A stretch of DNA of 64,000 nucleotides from Candidatus Nitrosopumilus sediminis (GCF_000299395.1 NC_018656.1:1612001-1676000); one strand, 5' to 3'; positions 17,470 through 27,246 are shown, numbered from the stretch's first letter. Numbers and translations: made by a program. Notes: generated by a model from the letters alone, not told the origin.

Positions 17470-17961
17470 TTATTTTGTAAATTTCTGCCTGTCTTTAATA
17501 TATTGCACAAAAGGCTTCCAATCCACTTTCATGTATTTTGTAGGCTCTTTTACAGGATATTTTACCCAGTCTTGGGCTATTGAATACTGAAATTTCTCCT
17601 CTTTACCATCTTTATGATACTCTAATTGTAACGAACTTCCCCAATCTTTTTCTGTAAAACTAATACTGGAAATATCATCAAAACTTAACTCTATATTTCT
17701 GTCATCCTCACAATCATTCATCAAATCTTCTTCATTATATCCATCATGACGAATCATTGTGTTTTTTGATTTAATGAAATTAATTACTTGTCTTTGTGTA
17801 ATTGCTTTCCACCAATTCATCTTGGATTCTGTCTTATGAATAAACATCAAATGTTTGTCAGTTAATACTAACATGCCTTCTTTACCACCAATTGAAAAGA
17901 ACTTTTTTCCTTCTCTCCATACTGATACTAAATGTGCCTGAATCTTTTCTTCAGGTTCCAT
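17470..17961 (-). CDS. hypothetical protein with PH/GRAM-like N-terminus
   Basis: A soluble 163-residue protein. The N-terminal 40 residues (HLVSVWREGKKFFSIGG, then EGMLVLTDKHLMFI) look like the first strands of a PH or GRAM fold. A helical insert carries a run of acidic residues (NEEDLMNDCEDDRNIEL), followed by more strands (DDISSISFTEKDWGSSLQLEY). The C-terminus is Trp and Tyr rich. It sits 2 bp upstream of cbiE on the same strand. No function can be assigned; linkage to cobalamin may be only positional. Confidence 0.55.
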   Translation of the reverse strand: MEPEEKIQAHLVSVWREGKKFFSIGGKEGMLVLTDKHLMFIHKTESKMNWWKAITQRQVINFIKSKNTMIRHDGYNEEDLMNDCEDDRNIELSFDDISSISFTEKDWGSSLQLEYHKDGKEEKFQYSIAQDWVKYPVKEPTKYMKVDWKPFVQYIKDRQKFTK

Positions 17962-18033
17962 ATCGATGATTTATTTGACTTTGTTAAAAATCAATACAAT
18001 TAGCTTTTAAGTGAGCTTTCATGGGAAAAATTA

Positions 18034-19554
18034 TTGAATAAAATCTTCCTTATTTTCTCCTTATCAATAATTTTAGTAAGCTTTGGAAATTATGTATTTG
18101 CTCAAACTGATGATCAATTAACAGTATTGGAAACCAATCTTGGAACAATTATAATAGAATTTTTCCCAGATGATGCACCAAAACATGTTGAGAATTTTAT
18201 CGGATTGGTTGAATCTGGATTTTATGATGGAGTAATATTTCATCGAATCATTCCAGGATTTATGATTCAAGGTGGAGATCCAAACACTATCGATGGTGAT
18301 CCAAGTACTTGGGGAACTGGAGGTCCTTCTACAAGTGTAGATGCTGAATTTAATACAATCAAACATAATCGAGGAATTGTTTCAATGGCAAGATCAGCTG
18401 ATCCTAACAGTGGTGGCTCACAATTTTTTATTGTTCATGCTGATTCAAATTTCCTTGATGAGCAATACACCGTATTTGGTAGACTTGTAACTGAAGAAAG
18501 TTTTGAAACATTAGACAAAATCGCTGCAGTTCAAACAAAACCTAATGATCAACCAGTAAATTCTGCAGAAGTTACTATTACCAAAGCATATGTTGTTAGT
18601 CGCTCTGAAATTTCAAATCTTTTGGATTTAGAAGAACCTGAACGTACAGAATCTACAATCACACCTTCTACTGGTAATCAAAAATATGAAAGCACTGAAC
18701 ATGAAATAGGATTTAGTGTACCTGAAGGCTGGCTATTACAAACTCCAGAAAAAACACAATCAAATTCTCCTGATGTTGTAGCAGTTGGACCAAAAATCGG
18801 AGCTATAAATCCTGTGATTTCATTAACAGTAGAAGAAACTAATCAAAGAACTTTGGATGATCTGATTATGAATAAAACTGAAACAATTAAACGAGTTGTA
18901 GAGGCAGGCAACCTGAATATAATCTCAGAAGAAAAAGTTTCTATTAATGGAAATCAAGCTTATGTGATAAATGCAGTAGGCACATTCTTTTCAAATAATG
19001 AAAGCTTTGATGTTAAATTTAGAGAAATTATGATTTATGATACAGAAAAAGTTTACACATTCGCATACAGCAATGGGGTAAATGAATTTGATTCGCAACT
19101 TCCAAGATTTGAAGAAACAATTGATTCTTTTGAAATATTATCACAAAATTCTTTAGATGATGATTCAACAAATAAAGAAGGAGGAGGTTGTCTGATAGCA
19201 ACTGCAACATATGGCTCAGAACTAGCTCCTCAAGTACAACAACTACGAGAACTAAGAGATAACAAACTATTACAAACAGAATCAGGAACTTTATTCATCA
19301 ATTCATTTAACGAATTTTATTATTCATTTAGTCCACATATCGCAGATTACGAACGAGAAAACCCAATATTCAAGGATGCAGTAAAGATTACTCTTACACC
19401 ACTCCTCACATCACTTTCAGTTCTTAATCATGTGAATATGGATTCAGAAGAATCAGTGTTAGGATATGGTATTAGTCTCATTTTACTTAATGTTGGAATG
19501 TATTTTGTAGCTCCTGCAATCATAATTATAGGAATTAAAAAACAATTAGCATAG
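18034..19554 (+). CDS. secreted cyclophilin-type prolyl isomerase with CFI-box C-terminus
   Basis: A 506-residue multidomain exported protein. A signal peptide (1-23) is followed by a cyclophilin domain (about 28-192) with FHRIIPGFMIQGG at 69-81, SQFFI at 129-133 and the FGR turn. A beta-rich domain (about 222-370) starts HEIGFSVPEGW and resembles PsbP/DUF1795. A C-terminal CFI-box region (about 383-394, GGGCLIATATYG) then leads to SPHIADYERENP and a final TM helix. CFI-box tails occur on thaumarchaeal surface proteins and are probably membrane-anchoring. The likely role is extracytoplasmic protein folding. The start is TTG 18034; ATG 18021 is out of frame and quickly stopped. Confidence 0.85.
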   Translation: MNKIFLIFSLSIILVSFGNYVFAQTDDQLTVLETNLGTIIIEFFPDDAPKHVENFIGLVESGFYDGVIFHRIIPGFMIQGGDPNTIDGDPSTWGTGGPSTSVDAEFNTIKHNRGIVSMARSADPNSGGSQFFIVHADSNFLDEQYTVFGRLVTEESFETLDKIAAVQTKPNDQPVNSAEVTITKAYVVSRSEISNLLDLEEPERTESTITPSTGNQKYESTEHEIGFSVPEGWLLQTPEKTQSNSPDVVAVGPKIGAINPVISLTVEETNQRTLDDLIMNKTETIKRVVEAGNLNIISEEKVSINGNQAYVINAVGTFFSNNESFDVKFREIMIYDTEKVYTFAYSNGVNEFDSQLPRFEETIDSFEILSQNSLDDDSTNKEGGGCLIATATYGSELAPQVQQLRELRDNKLLQTESGTLFINSFNEFYYSFSPHIADYERENPIFKDAVKITLTPLLTSLSVLNHVNMDSEESVLGYGISLILLNVGMYFVAPAIIIIGIKKQLA

Positions 19555-19576
19555 TACAAAATATTGTAAATTCAAT

Positions 19577-20950
19577 TTACCAAACATCATCTACTTCATC
19601 GAGTAACTTGTATTCTTTCTCAGTTTCACGCTTCATTAGTTTTAGTCTAGAGATATCTCTATCAAAGAATAAATCTATTGTCCAATCAAGAAATACACGA
19701 ATTTTTTTATCAAAAGTTGTGATTTTTGAAAGGTAAACATTTCTCCAAATTAACCACGCCCAAAATCCTGAGATATTCATTCCCAAAAATGTGGCAATTC
19801 CTGATCTTTTTCCAATTATTGCCATTTGGCCTTTGGAATGATAAACAAATTTTTCTTTTTTAGAATTTCTAATTAGAGAAATTAAATTTTTAGCTGCAAT
19901 CTTTGCTTGTGCTTCTGCAATTTGAGCAGTTGGAGGTAATGGTCTTTGTGTTTTAGGATCTAGATGTAATGCACAATCCCCAATAGCAAATACTCCAGGA
20001 AATTCTAAAACCTCCAAATAATCATTTACTATAACTTTTCCTTTTTCTGTTTTGAACATAGATCTCTTAATTGTATTAACTGGAGTTACACCTGCAGTCC
20101 AAATCAAAGTCTTTGTGACTATTGAATCAATTTCAGATGTATCGATTGAATCTTTTAGATTTTCATCTAATGATTTGGTAGTAACTTCATTTCCATCAAA
20201 ACTAGTAACAGCTGTTTTCAATCTAATGTCGATCCCTCTCTCTATCATCTTATCTCTAGCAAAGTCAGCTAATTTCTGATTGAATCCAGGTAAAATCATA
20301 CCTAAAGCTTCTAACACAATTACTTTGAGATCTTCTTTGTGAATTGTAGGATAGTGTTTTCTTGCATCCAAAAGAAGATCCATTAATTCTCCTGCAGTTT
20401 CAATTCCTGCAAATCCTCCTCCCACAACAACAAAATTCAAAAAACTTTTTCGAAGTATTGGATTCGTTTCATTTTCTGCTTGTTCTAGCATATCGATTAC
20501 TCTATTTCTTAACATTACAGCATCATTGAGCGTCTTCATAGTGTAAGCATTTTTTTCAACATCGGCCATTCCAAAAAAGTTTGTTTCACTGCCCAGTGCA
20601 ATAACTAAAAAATCATAATGTATTGAAATACTTCTTTTATCTCCAGTTCCCCAAATTGTTACAAGTTTTCCATAAGGATCAATATTTTTGATTCTTCCTT
20701 CATAGAATTTTGTTTTCTTACAAACAGTTCTAATCGGCAAAACAATATGTCTGGTTTCAATCATTCCAGAGGCTACCTGCGGCAGCATCGGTGTAAATAA
20801 TAGAAAATTATCTTCACTTATCATTACTAGCTCAATTTCTGGATTATTTCCAAATTCTGATTCTAACTGTCTGGCACATTCTACCCCTGCAAAACCTCCT
20901 CCTAAAATCACAATTTTTTTCTTATTTCTTGCCAATTGTGCCTTTTTCAC
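19577..20950 (-). CDS. ndh: type II NADH dehydrogenase-like FAD oxidoreductase
   Basis: A 457-residue flavoprotein with two dinucleotide-binding folds: KIVILGGGFAGVECARQLE at the N-terminus (FAD) and VVVGGGFAGIETAGELMDLL at about 178 (NAD). FAIGDCALHLDP is the second FAD contact, followed by PPTAQIAEAQAK. The C-terminal amphipathic region (FWAWLIWRNVYLSK) would attach it to the membrane face. This is the non-proton-pumping NADH:quinone oxidoreductase family; a sulfide:quinone type is less likely because I see no extra conserved cysteines. It converges on the cyclophilin gene. Confidence 0.85.
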   Translation of the reverse strand: MKKAQLARNKKKIVILGGGFAGVECARQLESEFGNNPEIELVMISEDNFLLFTPMLPQVASGMIETRHIVLPIRTVCKKTKFYEGRIKNIDPYGKLVTIWGTGDKRSISIHYDFLVIALGSETNFFGMADVEKNAYTMKTLNDAVMLRNRVIDMLEQAENETNPILRKSFLNFVVVGGGFAGIETAGELMDLLLDARKHYPTIHKEDLKVIVLEALGMILPGFNQKLADFARDKMIERGIDIRLKTAVTSFDGNEVTTKSLDENLKDSIDTSEIDSIVTKTLIWTAGVTPVNTIKRSMFKTEKGKVIVNDYLEVLEFPGVFAIGDCALHLDPKTQRPLPPTAQIAEAQAKIAAKNLISLIRNSKKEKFVYHSKGQMAIIGKRSGIATFLGMNISGFWAWLIWRNVYLSKITTFDKKIRVFLDWTIDLFFDRDISRLKLMKRETEKEYKLLDEVDDVW

Positions 20951-21004
20951 AAATTGGGTGAATATATGCTATAAGAATAATTTTCATTAAATTTGCTTTT
21001 ATGC

Positions 21005-21670
21005 TCAGGTTCTCATAATATCTGAATGTAAAATATCATAAGCTCTGGATGAATCCCTCTCATTTAGAATAATTGTGATATTATCCTGACTAAAAAATGC
21101 ATTAACTAATTCTACTCCATTAGCATGCAAAACTTCAGCAACATAGGATACTACATCTGATTTATTGTGAGAGTTAGGGATGGAAATTTTGATTTTTGCA
21201 AGGCCAGTACTAAACATATTCTCATTTTCTGGCAGATTGCTGAAAATCTGTCTAATATCATCCATATCTTCAGCTAAAAACCTAAACGAATCAGACATTC
21301 TGAAAAAATCATAATTATTGGTTATCTTGGAGAATTTATCTAAAATTGCCATAGGATCTACCTCGTTTGAATCCTTTACTGAAAATTTTATATCCATTAT
21401 ACCGTCGGTTAAAGCCAATCGTGCATTTTTCAAAATTGATTCTTCCTTGACTTCGTCTTTAATCTCAAATGAATCCGCATATCTTTTGATTGCAACAACT
21501 ACAGTATTGAGATTAACGGAATTTCCTAGAATTTTCTCAATCTCTGGTTGAATTTTAACTGCTAGAGCTGTATAATTAATCAAATCCATCTTCATACAAT
21601 CATAAATTGATCGATTTCTAGTAATGATCTCTCTGACGACTTCAGGAATGGACATATTTACAGATCTCAC
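21005..21670 (-). CDS. ACT-like regulatory protein (archaeal conserved)
   Basis: A 221-residue protein. The N-terminal part (IPEVVREIITRNRSIYDCMKMDLINYTALAVKI) is an HTH-like segment found in a family of archaeal proteins with ACT-like domains. The C-terminal part shows two beta-alpha-beta units (DIKFSVKDSN... and AKIKISIPNSHNKSDVVSYVAEVLHANGVELVNAFFSQDNITIILN), consistent with ACT domains for small-molecule sensing. An ATTATAAT box at about 21691-21698 lies 26 bp ahead of the ATG at 21670, fitting a leaderless transcript. A second ATG lies at 21655. The ligand is unknown. Confidence 0.65.
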   Translation of the reverse strand: MRSVNMSIPEVVREIITRNRSIYDCMKMDLINYTALAVKIQPEIEKILGNSVNLNTVVVAIKRYADSFEIKDEVKEESILKNARLALTDGIMDIKFSVKDSNEVDPMAILDKFSKITNNYDFFRMSDSFRFLAEDMDDIRQIFSNLPENENMFSTGLAKIKISIPNSHNKSDVVSYVAEVLHANGVELVNAFFSQDNITIILNERDSSRAYDILHSDIMRT

Positions 21671-21733
21671 TAAGATTATTATTTATGTCAATTATAATAG
21701 GATTATGTAAGAAATCAAAGAAATATCAATAAT

Positions 21734-21773
21734 CTTTATATAATGTCATATACATTACATACTATAGGTGAAT
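21734..21773 (+). promoter_or_regulatory. hsp20 promoter and ribosome binding site
   Basis: CTTTATATAAT (21734-21744) is a good archaeal TATA box. About 25 bp downstream is AGGTGA (21766-21771), a Shine-Dalgarno sequence directly before ATG 21774. This supports ATG 21774 over the in-frame GTG at 21768, which overlaps the ribosome binding site. Confidence 0.6.
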
Positions 21774-22274
21774 ATGACAATGTTCTTTGATAGTGAATTT
21801 GATAGAATCTTCAAAAGAATGTCAAACTCTTTTTTCGATATAGATGACATTTTTGAAGAATTCAAGGGAAATGGTTCTGGATCTGGTCCATATTTTTATG
21901 GTTATACAATGACCGTTGGTCCTGATGGAAAACCTGTTGTAAAGGAGTATGGAAATGTCAAACCTGGTCTTTTGCCAACTTCTGATACACGAGAACCAAT
22001 AGTTGACACAATTGTCGACGAAAAAGAAAAAGTAGTAAAACTCATAGCTGAGATGCCTGGAGTTGAAAAGTCTGATGTCAAAATTGTTGTTGAAAACAAG
22101 ATAGTTGATCTTTCAGCAGAACATGGTGATAAAAAATATCACGTAAAAGTTCCTGTACAACAAAAAGTTGATGAAAACTCTGCAAAAGCTTCTTACAAAA
22201 ATGGAGTTTTACAAATCTCCTTCAAGTTAATTGAAGAAGAAAAACCAAAAGGTAAAACGGTGGAGGTTGAATAA
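21774..22274 (+). CDS. hsp20: Hsp20/alpha-crystallin small heat-shock protein
   Basis: A 166-residue chaperone that holds unfolding proteins. The N-terminus is Phe-rich (FFDSEFDRIFKRM, SFFDIDDIFEEF), followed by a GSGSGPYFYGYTMTVGPDGKP linker. The alpha-crystallin domain (about 75-150) contains VKLIAEMPGVEKSDVKIVV, LSAEHGDKKYHVKVPV and the A-x-x-x-n-GVL motif (ASYKNGVLQISF). It is followed 26 bp later by cdc48 in the same direction, so a protein-quality-control operon is likely. Confidence 0.9.
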   Translation: MTMFFDSEFDRIFKRMSNSFFDIDDIFEEFKGNGSGSGPYFYGYTMTVGPDGKPVVKEYGNVKPGLLPTSDTREPIVDTIVDEKEKVVKLIAEMPGVEKSDVKIVVENKIVDLSAEHGDKKYHVKVPVQQKVDENSAKASYKNGVLQISFKLIEEEKPKGKTVEVE

Positions 22275-22300
22275 ACCCCCCTAATTTTTGAGGTAATGAT

Positions 22301-24433
22301 ATGAGTGAAATAATTTTAAAAATTGAAGAGAGTCCACAACAACATGTTGGAAGAGGTAGAGCTATAGTTGATCCTAAAATTATTGAGGATCAAAAATGGA
22401 ATACTGGACAAATATTAGAACTAACATATAACAAAAAAACACATGTAAAACTTTGGCCAGGTGCCCCTGAAGACTATGGTTCAGGTATTATCAAAATAGA
22501 TGGAATGACAAGGCAAAATATTGGAGCTGGAATTGGTGATAGAATTTCACTAAAATCAGTAGAAGCAGTAAATGCTGAACAAATTGTTTTGTCTCCAACT
22601 GAAAAGATTGCTGCAGAAGGATTACAAGAATATATGATTTACAATTATCTTAATCATGTATTTACAACAGGAGATTCAGTATCTCTTAACACACAGATGG
22701 GTGGTAGAGTTCAATTTGTTGTTACAAGCACTAAACCATCAAAACCTGTTTTAGTAACAGAAAATACAATATTCAAACTTGGATCAATGACCAAAGCAGT
22801 TGATTCATCTGTGCCAAGAATAACATATGATGAACTTGGTGGCTTGAAAAACGAAGTTCAAAAAATTCGTGAAATGGTAGAGTTACCAATGCGACATCCA
22901 GAATTATTTGATAAAATAGGCGTTGAAGCACCAAAAGGCGTACTTTTGTACGGTCCTCCAGGAACTGGTAAGACATTACTAGCAAAAGCAGTAGCTGGAG
23001 AAACAAATGCTCACTTTATCTCGTTGAGTGGTCCTGAAATAATGGGTAAACATTATGGAGAAAGTGAAGAGAGAATTCGAGAAATCTTCACTCAGGCTGA
23101 AGAAAATGCTCCTAGCATAATTTTCATCGATGAGATTGATTCGATTGCTCCAAAAAGAGATGAAGTTTCTGGTGAACTAGAGAAACGAATTGTTTCACAA
23201 TTACTAACACTGATGGACGGTATGAAATCCAGAGGCAAAGTTGTAGTAATTGCTGCAACAAACAGACCTGATTCAATTGATCCTGCACTTAGAAGACCAG
23301 GCAGATTTGATAGAGAAATTGAGATTGGAATTCCTGATGATGAAGGAAGATTCGACATTCTTTCAATTCATACACGTGGTATGCCAATAGATGATAAAGT
23401 AGATCTAAAACAAATCTCAAAAACTACACATGGATTTGTAGGAGCTGATTTGGAAGTGTTATCTAAAGAAGCTGCAATGAGATCTCTTCGTAGAATTCTT
23501 CCTGAAATTGATCTTGATGAAGAAAAGATTTCGTCAGAGATCCTTCAAAAGATCCAAATTACCAGTAATGACTTTAGAGATGCACTAAAAGAAGTTAGAC
23601 CAAGTGCACTTAGAGAAGTTCAAGTCCAAATCCCAAATGTAAGTTGGGATGATGTGGGTGGTTTAGATGAACTAAAGGAAGAACTCAAAGAGGCTGTTGA
23701 ATGGCCAATAAAATACAAGGATGCATATGATTTTGTAGATGTGGAATCACCAAAAGGAATTCTACTTCATGGTCCTCCAGGAACTGGTAAGACACTGATA
23801 GCAAAAGCTCTTGCAAAAATGACAGAGTCTAATTTTATTAGTATCAAGGGTCCTGAATTACTCTCAAAATGGGTTGGTGAATCTGAAAAAGGAGTCAGAG
23901 AAATATTCAGAAAAGCACGACAAGCAGCACCGTGTATCATATTCTTAGATGAAGTTGATGCACTTGTCCCAAGAAGAGGAAGTGGTTCTGATTCACATGT
24001 GACAGAAAACGTGGTATCTCAAATCCTAACAGAAATTGATGGATTAGAAGAGCTACACAATGTGTTGATTATAGGTGCAACAAACCGATTAGACATTGTT
24101 GATGAAGCTCTTCTCAGACCAGGCAGATTTGATAGAATCATCAAAGTTCCAAATCCTGATGAAAAAGGAAGACAACATATCTTTGAGATTCATACAAAGA
24201 AAAAGCCCCTTGCAAGTGATGTAAAAATCTCAGAAATTGTAAAGTTGACTGATGATTTTAGTGGTGCTGAAATTGCAGCAGTCACAAACAGAGCAGCTAT
24301 TACAGCTTTGAAGAGATATGTCACTACAAAGTCAAAGAATGTCAAGGAGATCAAAATTACCCAACAGGATCTGATTGACGCTGTGGATAAGGTAAGGCCT
24401 AAAAAGAAAGAGGCCCCCATACCTAATCCATAA
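22301..24433 (+). CDS. cdc48: Cdc48/VAT-type AAA+ ATPase
   Basis: A 710-residue unfoldase. The N-domain (1-180, [15 protein letters not shown] double-psi barrel) precedes two AAA modules. D1 and D2 each carry GPPGTGKT, a Walker B ([24 protein letters not shown]), and arginine fingers in the [15 protein letters not shown] and [15 protein letters not shown] segments. The inter-domain linker holds the second [22 protein letters not shown] (22290-22294) upstream of the ATG serves as ribosome binding site. The tail KKEAPIPNP lacks an evident HbYX proteasome-docking motif. It probably works with the proteasome and Hsp20. Confidence 0.96.
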   Translation: MSEIILKIEESPQQHVGRGRAIVDPKIIEDQKWNTGQILELTYNKKTHVKLWPGAPEDYGSGIIKIDGMTRQNIGAGIGDRISLKSVEAVNAEQIVLSPTEKIAAEGLQEYMIYNYLNHVFTTGDSVSLNTQMGGRVQFVVTSTKPSKPVLVTENTIFKLGSMTKAVDSSVPRITYDELGGLKNEVQKIREMVELPMRHPELFDKIGVEAPKGVLLYGPPGTGKTLLAKAVAGETNAHFISLSGPEIMGKHYGESEERIREIFTQAEENAPSIIFIDEIDSIAPKRDEVSGELEKRIVSQLLTLMDGMKSRGKVVVIAATNRPDSIDPALRRPGRFDREIEIGIPDDEGRFDILSIHTRGMPIDDKVDLKQISKTTHGFVGADLEVLSKEAAMRSLRRILPEIDLDEEKISSEILQKIQITSNDFRDALKEVRPSALREVQVQIPNVSWDDVGGLDELKEELKEAVEWPIKYKDAYDFVDVESPKGILLHGPPGTGKTLIAKALAKMTESNFISIKGPELLSKWVGESEKGVREIFRKARQAAPCIIFLDEVDALVPRRGSGSDSHVTENVVSQILTEIDGLEELHNVLIIGATNRLDIVDEALLRPGRFDRIIKVPNPDEKGRQHIFEIHTKKKPLASDVKISEIVKLTDDFSGAEIAAVTNRAAITALKRYVTTKSKNVKEIKITQQDLIDAVDKVRPKKKEAPIPNP

Positions 24434-24467
24434 AATAGTCTAAATACTAAGAAAATGTGAAAAAATC

Positions 24468-24686
24468 ATGAAACTCTATCTTGACTTTGAACCATGCAAA
24501 GAATGTAACACAATGATGACTGAGTTGAGCAGCCCTGAAATGTTGTTTGCTGATGACAAAACTAGAGCAGATGAATCGGCAAAGTTTCTCAGACATTTAA
24601 CATACAATCACAACGAAGTAGTTCAAGCTGTTATGGAAGATCTGCCAAAACAAAAAAGAGATCAAGAACCTGATTTCTACAAATAA
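24468..24686 (+). CDS. small conserved hypothetical protein
   Basis: A 72-residue soluble protein following cdc48 by 34 bp in the same direction. It starts MKLYLDFEPCKECNTMMTEL, so it has one C-x2-C pair. The middle HLTYNHNEVVQAV adds two His, which could make a mononuclear metal site. The rest is charged and helical. The family is not recognised. Confidence 0.55.
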   Translation: MKLYLDFEPCKECNTMMTELSSPEMLFADDKTRADESAKFLRHLTYNHNEVVQAVMEDLPKQKRDQEPDFYK

Positions 24687-24760
24687 TCCTTTTTCATTCT
24701 TAGAAATTAGTAATCATATTCATATACAAAACTGCCGTAATATTTTTGTGAAATTTTAAA

Positions 24761-25195
24761 ATGAAATCTATTCTTGTTTTTAACATTGTCCTACTTGCAT
24801 CTGTTAGTTTTTTCCAAATTACATTAGCATTTGAAACAGAACAAGAACCAGAACCACCAGAAATACCCGAACCTAGCCCTTCACCCAAACCAATCAAAAC
24901 ACCAGATCCCGAACCTGTACCAGCTCCTTTTCCAGAAGAATCTGATTCAGAAAAAATAAAACGACTAACTGAAGAAAACAACAAACTAAAACAACAAAAT
25001 ATTGATCTACACAATGAAATATCCTCTTTGAAAAATGACAAATCAAGATTACAGACAGAAATTTCAGAACTTAACGATTCCATACAAAAACTTAAAGAAA
25101 TTACATTAGAACAAATTCGTGTAATTATGGATTTAGTAAATCAACTAAAAGATATAATCTTTGAAAAAATATTTTCTCCTACAATAAAATTGTAG
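24761..25195 (+). CDS. secreted Pro-rich coiled-coil protein
   Basis: A 144-residue exported protein. The signal peptide (1-22) ends near ITLAFE. A Pro/Glu-rich spacer follows (about 25-65, PEPPEIPEPSPSPKP and DPEPVPAPFPEE). A continuous coiled coil runs over about residues 66-130 (DSEKIKRLTEENNKLKQQ). The layout suggests a rigid stalk at the cell surface. There is no enzymatic motif. An opposing frame over the same bases (24700-25083) is its antisense image. Confidence 0.6.
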   Translation: MKSILVFNIVLLASVSFFQITLAFETEQEPEPPEIPEPSPSPKPIKTPDPEPVPAPFPEESDSEKIKRLTEENNKLKQQNIDLHNEISSLKNDKSRLQTEISELNDSIQKLKEITLEQIRVIMDLVNQLKDIIFEKIFSPTIKL

Positions 25196-25210
25196 GATTT
25201 TAAGGGTTAT

Positions 25211-26131
25211 CTACTCAATAAGCTTTAATGTTTTCTTAATCAAGATAGTTCTATTTCTGATGGTGACATCACTTACTCCAGACTCTACTGAAAATTTCTT
25301 TTGACTAATTTTCTCTCCATTCATTATACATGAAATGTATAATGATGCAGCAGCCTGTGCTACAGGATGTTTTCCAGCAGTAATCTGTTCTTTTTCACAT
25401 CGTCTTAGTATCTCAAATGCATCTCGTTTTGTTTTCTCTTTTAGATTCATGTTGTTTGAAATTTTTGAGATGAACGAAGTGGTATCATACTGATTAAGAT
25501 TCATTCCAAGCTTTTTGATTATGGTTCTCAAATCTCGAGAAAGTATTCTCCTTTCTACATTTCCAGCATCTGCAATATCGTCTAGTGTTCTAGGGATATT
25601 ATTTTCCCTACATGCAGCATATAATGAGGCTGAAATCAATGAGGCCATTGTTCTTCCTCTTGTTAGTTTTGCACTAACCACTTTTCTGTAAATATATGCG
25701 GCATTTTCAACTACATTGTCTGAGATTCCTAATTTTGTTTTCATTCCATGAAGTAAAGTAAACGCCTTGCTTAAACTGGCAGTTTTTCTTGACTTGCTTC
25801 TTTGATCCCATGTTCGTAGTCTGTTAAACTCATATTTTGTTTTGCTAGATAATGCTTTTCCAGTAGAATCTTTATTCGTGCCAATTACAGTTGATAGTCC
25901 TCTATCATTCATTGTTAGTGATGATGCAGGACCCGTTCTTGACATCTTCATAAAGTCTTCCGAAGTGTAACCGTTGTTTTCATATGATGCGTCAGCCATA
26001 TTTTGCAATAGGATAAGACCGCAACCCCCACAAACAATTTCTCCTCTTTCAGAATCTGTAATTGCAGGGTAGGTTTTGCAAGTATCGAGTTGACACTTTA
26101 CATCATAATCGTTTGAATAATTTTCTACCAC
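25211..26131 (-). CDS. tfb: transcription initiation factor TFB (paralog 1)
   Basis: A 306-residue TFIIB homolog that bridges TBP-DNA and RNA polymerase. The zinc ribbon is unusual: the first pair is C-x4-C (CQLDTC), the second the normal C-x2-C (CGGCG). The linker RTGPASSLTMNDRGLSTVIG is the B-reader/B-finger. Two cyclin folds follow (about 108-205 and 210-300), the first with RGRTMASLISASLYAACRENNIPRT and the second with HPVAQAAASLYISC and the terminal VTIRNRT helix. A second TFB is 3 kb away (28290-29195), so promoter selection by alternative TFBs is possible. Confidence 0.92.
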   Translation of the reverse strand: MVENYSNDYDVKCQLDTCKTYPAITDSERGEIVCGGCGLILLQNMADASYENNGYTSEDFMKMSRTGPASSLTMNDRGLSTVIGTNKDSTGKALSSKTKYEFNRLRTWDQRSKSRKTASLSKAFTLLHGMKTKLGISDNVVENAAYIYRKVVSAKLTRGRTMASLISASLYAACRENNIPRTLDDIADAGNVERRILSRDLRTIIKKLGMNLNQYDTTSFISKISNNMNLKEKTKRDAFEILRRCEKEQITAGKHPVAQAAASLYISCIMNGEKISQKKFSVESGVSDVTIRNRTILIKKTLKLIE

Positions 26132-26305
26132 TAGTGATTACTTTAGGTGATTACAAAATAAAAATAATATGATTCAGGTAATTTTAGATTCAAAACTACT
26201 CTTTACATACTAAAAATTCCTTAATTTCTAGAGAAACTAAATTCTTAATTTTAATACAACACACATTGTAATAAATGTTAAAAATGAAAAATAAATTTTC
26301 AGAAT

Positions 26306-26497
26306 TTATTTTTTAATTGATTCTAAAGAATGTCCTCGATTTTGGATCATTTGAGTAACTGCTTCTATAGTATAATCAATTCCGTGTTCTTCTTCAAAAT
26401 GATTTCTTAATTTTTCTATAGTGCTGATAGTCTTTTCTCCATCAAGAATGTATTCACATTCAAAACCATAGTCATCACATCTCAATTTTAATGTCAT
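26306..26497 (-). CDS. DUF1059-like small protein
   Basis: A 63-residue protein beginning MTLKLRCDDYGFECEYILDG, followed by a helix with HFEEEHGID. The pattern of C-x6-C and H-x4-H near the end matches the DUF1059 small-protein family, which may bind a metal ion. It is found next to unrelated genes in many archaea. The function is unknown. About 170 bp of AT-rich sequence without features separates it from TFB. Confidence 0.65.
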   Translation of the reverse strand: MTLKLRCDDYGFECEYILDGEKTISTIEKLRNHFEEEHGIDYTIEAVTQMIQNRGHSLESIKK

Positions 26498-26628
26498 TCA
26501 GTTTGAAAAAATATTGAACCTATAAAAACTATAGACCTATTTTCCCAATTGAATCAATATTAGGCACAAAATAAACCTGAATTCTATCCAAATAGAACTA
26601 ATAATGTCGCATAAAATCTATAGTATAG

Positions 26629-27009
26629 ATGAAAGGTCTAGAGTTTATTTTTCTTGCAGTTGGTTCTGTACTTGGAGCATATCTAAGATTCAAAGTCATT
26701 GAATCTCCCTTGATATTCAATACATTACCTGTTAATGTTCTAATAGTCAATGTACTTGGAGCATTTATCCTTGGCGCCTTTATCGTAATGTCTCAACAAT
26801 GGCATCTTGATGGAAAATATTCTCTTTTTGCCGCCATTGGATTCTGTGGCTCACTTACTACCATGTCTGGACTCGCACTTGAATCCAACACTTTTCTTGA
26901 GCACAATCATTATGGAACATTTGCAATCAATTTAATAGCAAATGTTGGTTTGTCAATTGCAGCACTGATTGGAGGAAAGTCATTAATGAGTGCAATTATT
27001 AATAATTAA
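26629..27009 (+). CDS. crcB: fluoride exporter CrcB/Fluc
   Basis: A 126-residue protein with four TM helices. Hallmarks are GSVLGAYLRF (helix 1), PVNVLIVNVLGAFILGAF (with the conserved Asn), and IGFCGSLTTMSGLALES, the GFCGxLTTFS-type motif that lines the fluoride pore. The family works as an antiparallel dual-topology dimer. No fluoride riboswitch is evident in the 130 bp upstream. Confidence 0.92.
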   Translation: MKGLEFIFLAVGSVLGAYLRFKVIESPLIFNTLPVNVLIVNVLGAFILGAFIVMSQQWHLDGKYSLFAAIGFCGSLTTMSGLALESNTFLEHNHYGTFAINLIANVGLSIAALIGGKSLMSAIINN

Positions 27010-27014
27010 TAGAA

Positions 27015-27245
27015 ATGGTCTATTCATATCAAGTTGTAAAGTTTCAAACAATTTCTTTTGTACAAGGAAATCATTGGTCTCAATCAGTAGGTGATAAGGG
27101 AATTCTTTACAAGTCACTCAAAGATCCCTTTGCCAAACTTATTGTTCAATCTGCAAACGGTTCAAAAAAATTATACCATGTCCCAAAAGACAGAACAGTT
27201 GTTGTAACAAATCACACTATACATTTTCTGGGTGAATTAGCTTAA
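27015..27245 (+). CDS. small conserved hypothetical protein
   Basis: A 76-residue soluble protein starting 5 bp after the crcB stop, so probably cotranscribed. It is beta-rich (YSYQVVKFQTISFV, YKSLKDPFAKLIV, LYHVPKDRTVVV, HTIHFLGEL). No known motif. Its stop lies 1 bp from that of the convergent gene that follows. Confidence 0.5.
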   Translation: MVYSYQVVKFQTISFVQGNHWSQSVGDKGILYKSLKDPFAKLIVQSANGSKKLYHVPKDRTVVVTNHTIHFLGELA

Positions 27246-27246
27246 A

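Noticed and set aside
24700-25083. 127-codon minus-strand frame with Ser/Gly-rich product
   Set aside because: It is the complement of the Pro/Glu-rich exported coiled-coil gene, which has a good signal peptide and heptads.
26498-26628. Fluoride riboswitch ahead of crcB
   Set aside because: I looked for the conserved GG-GATGG and CCG blocks of the crcB motif and found neither.
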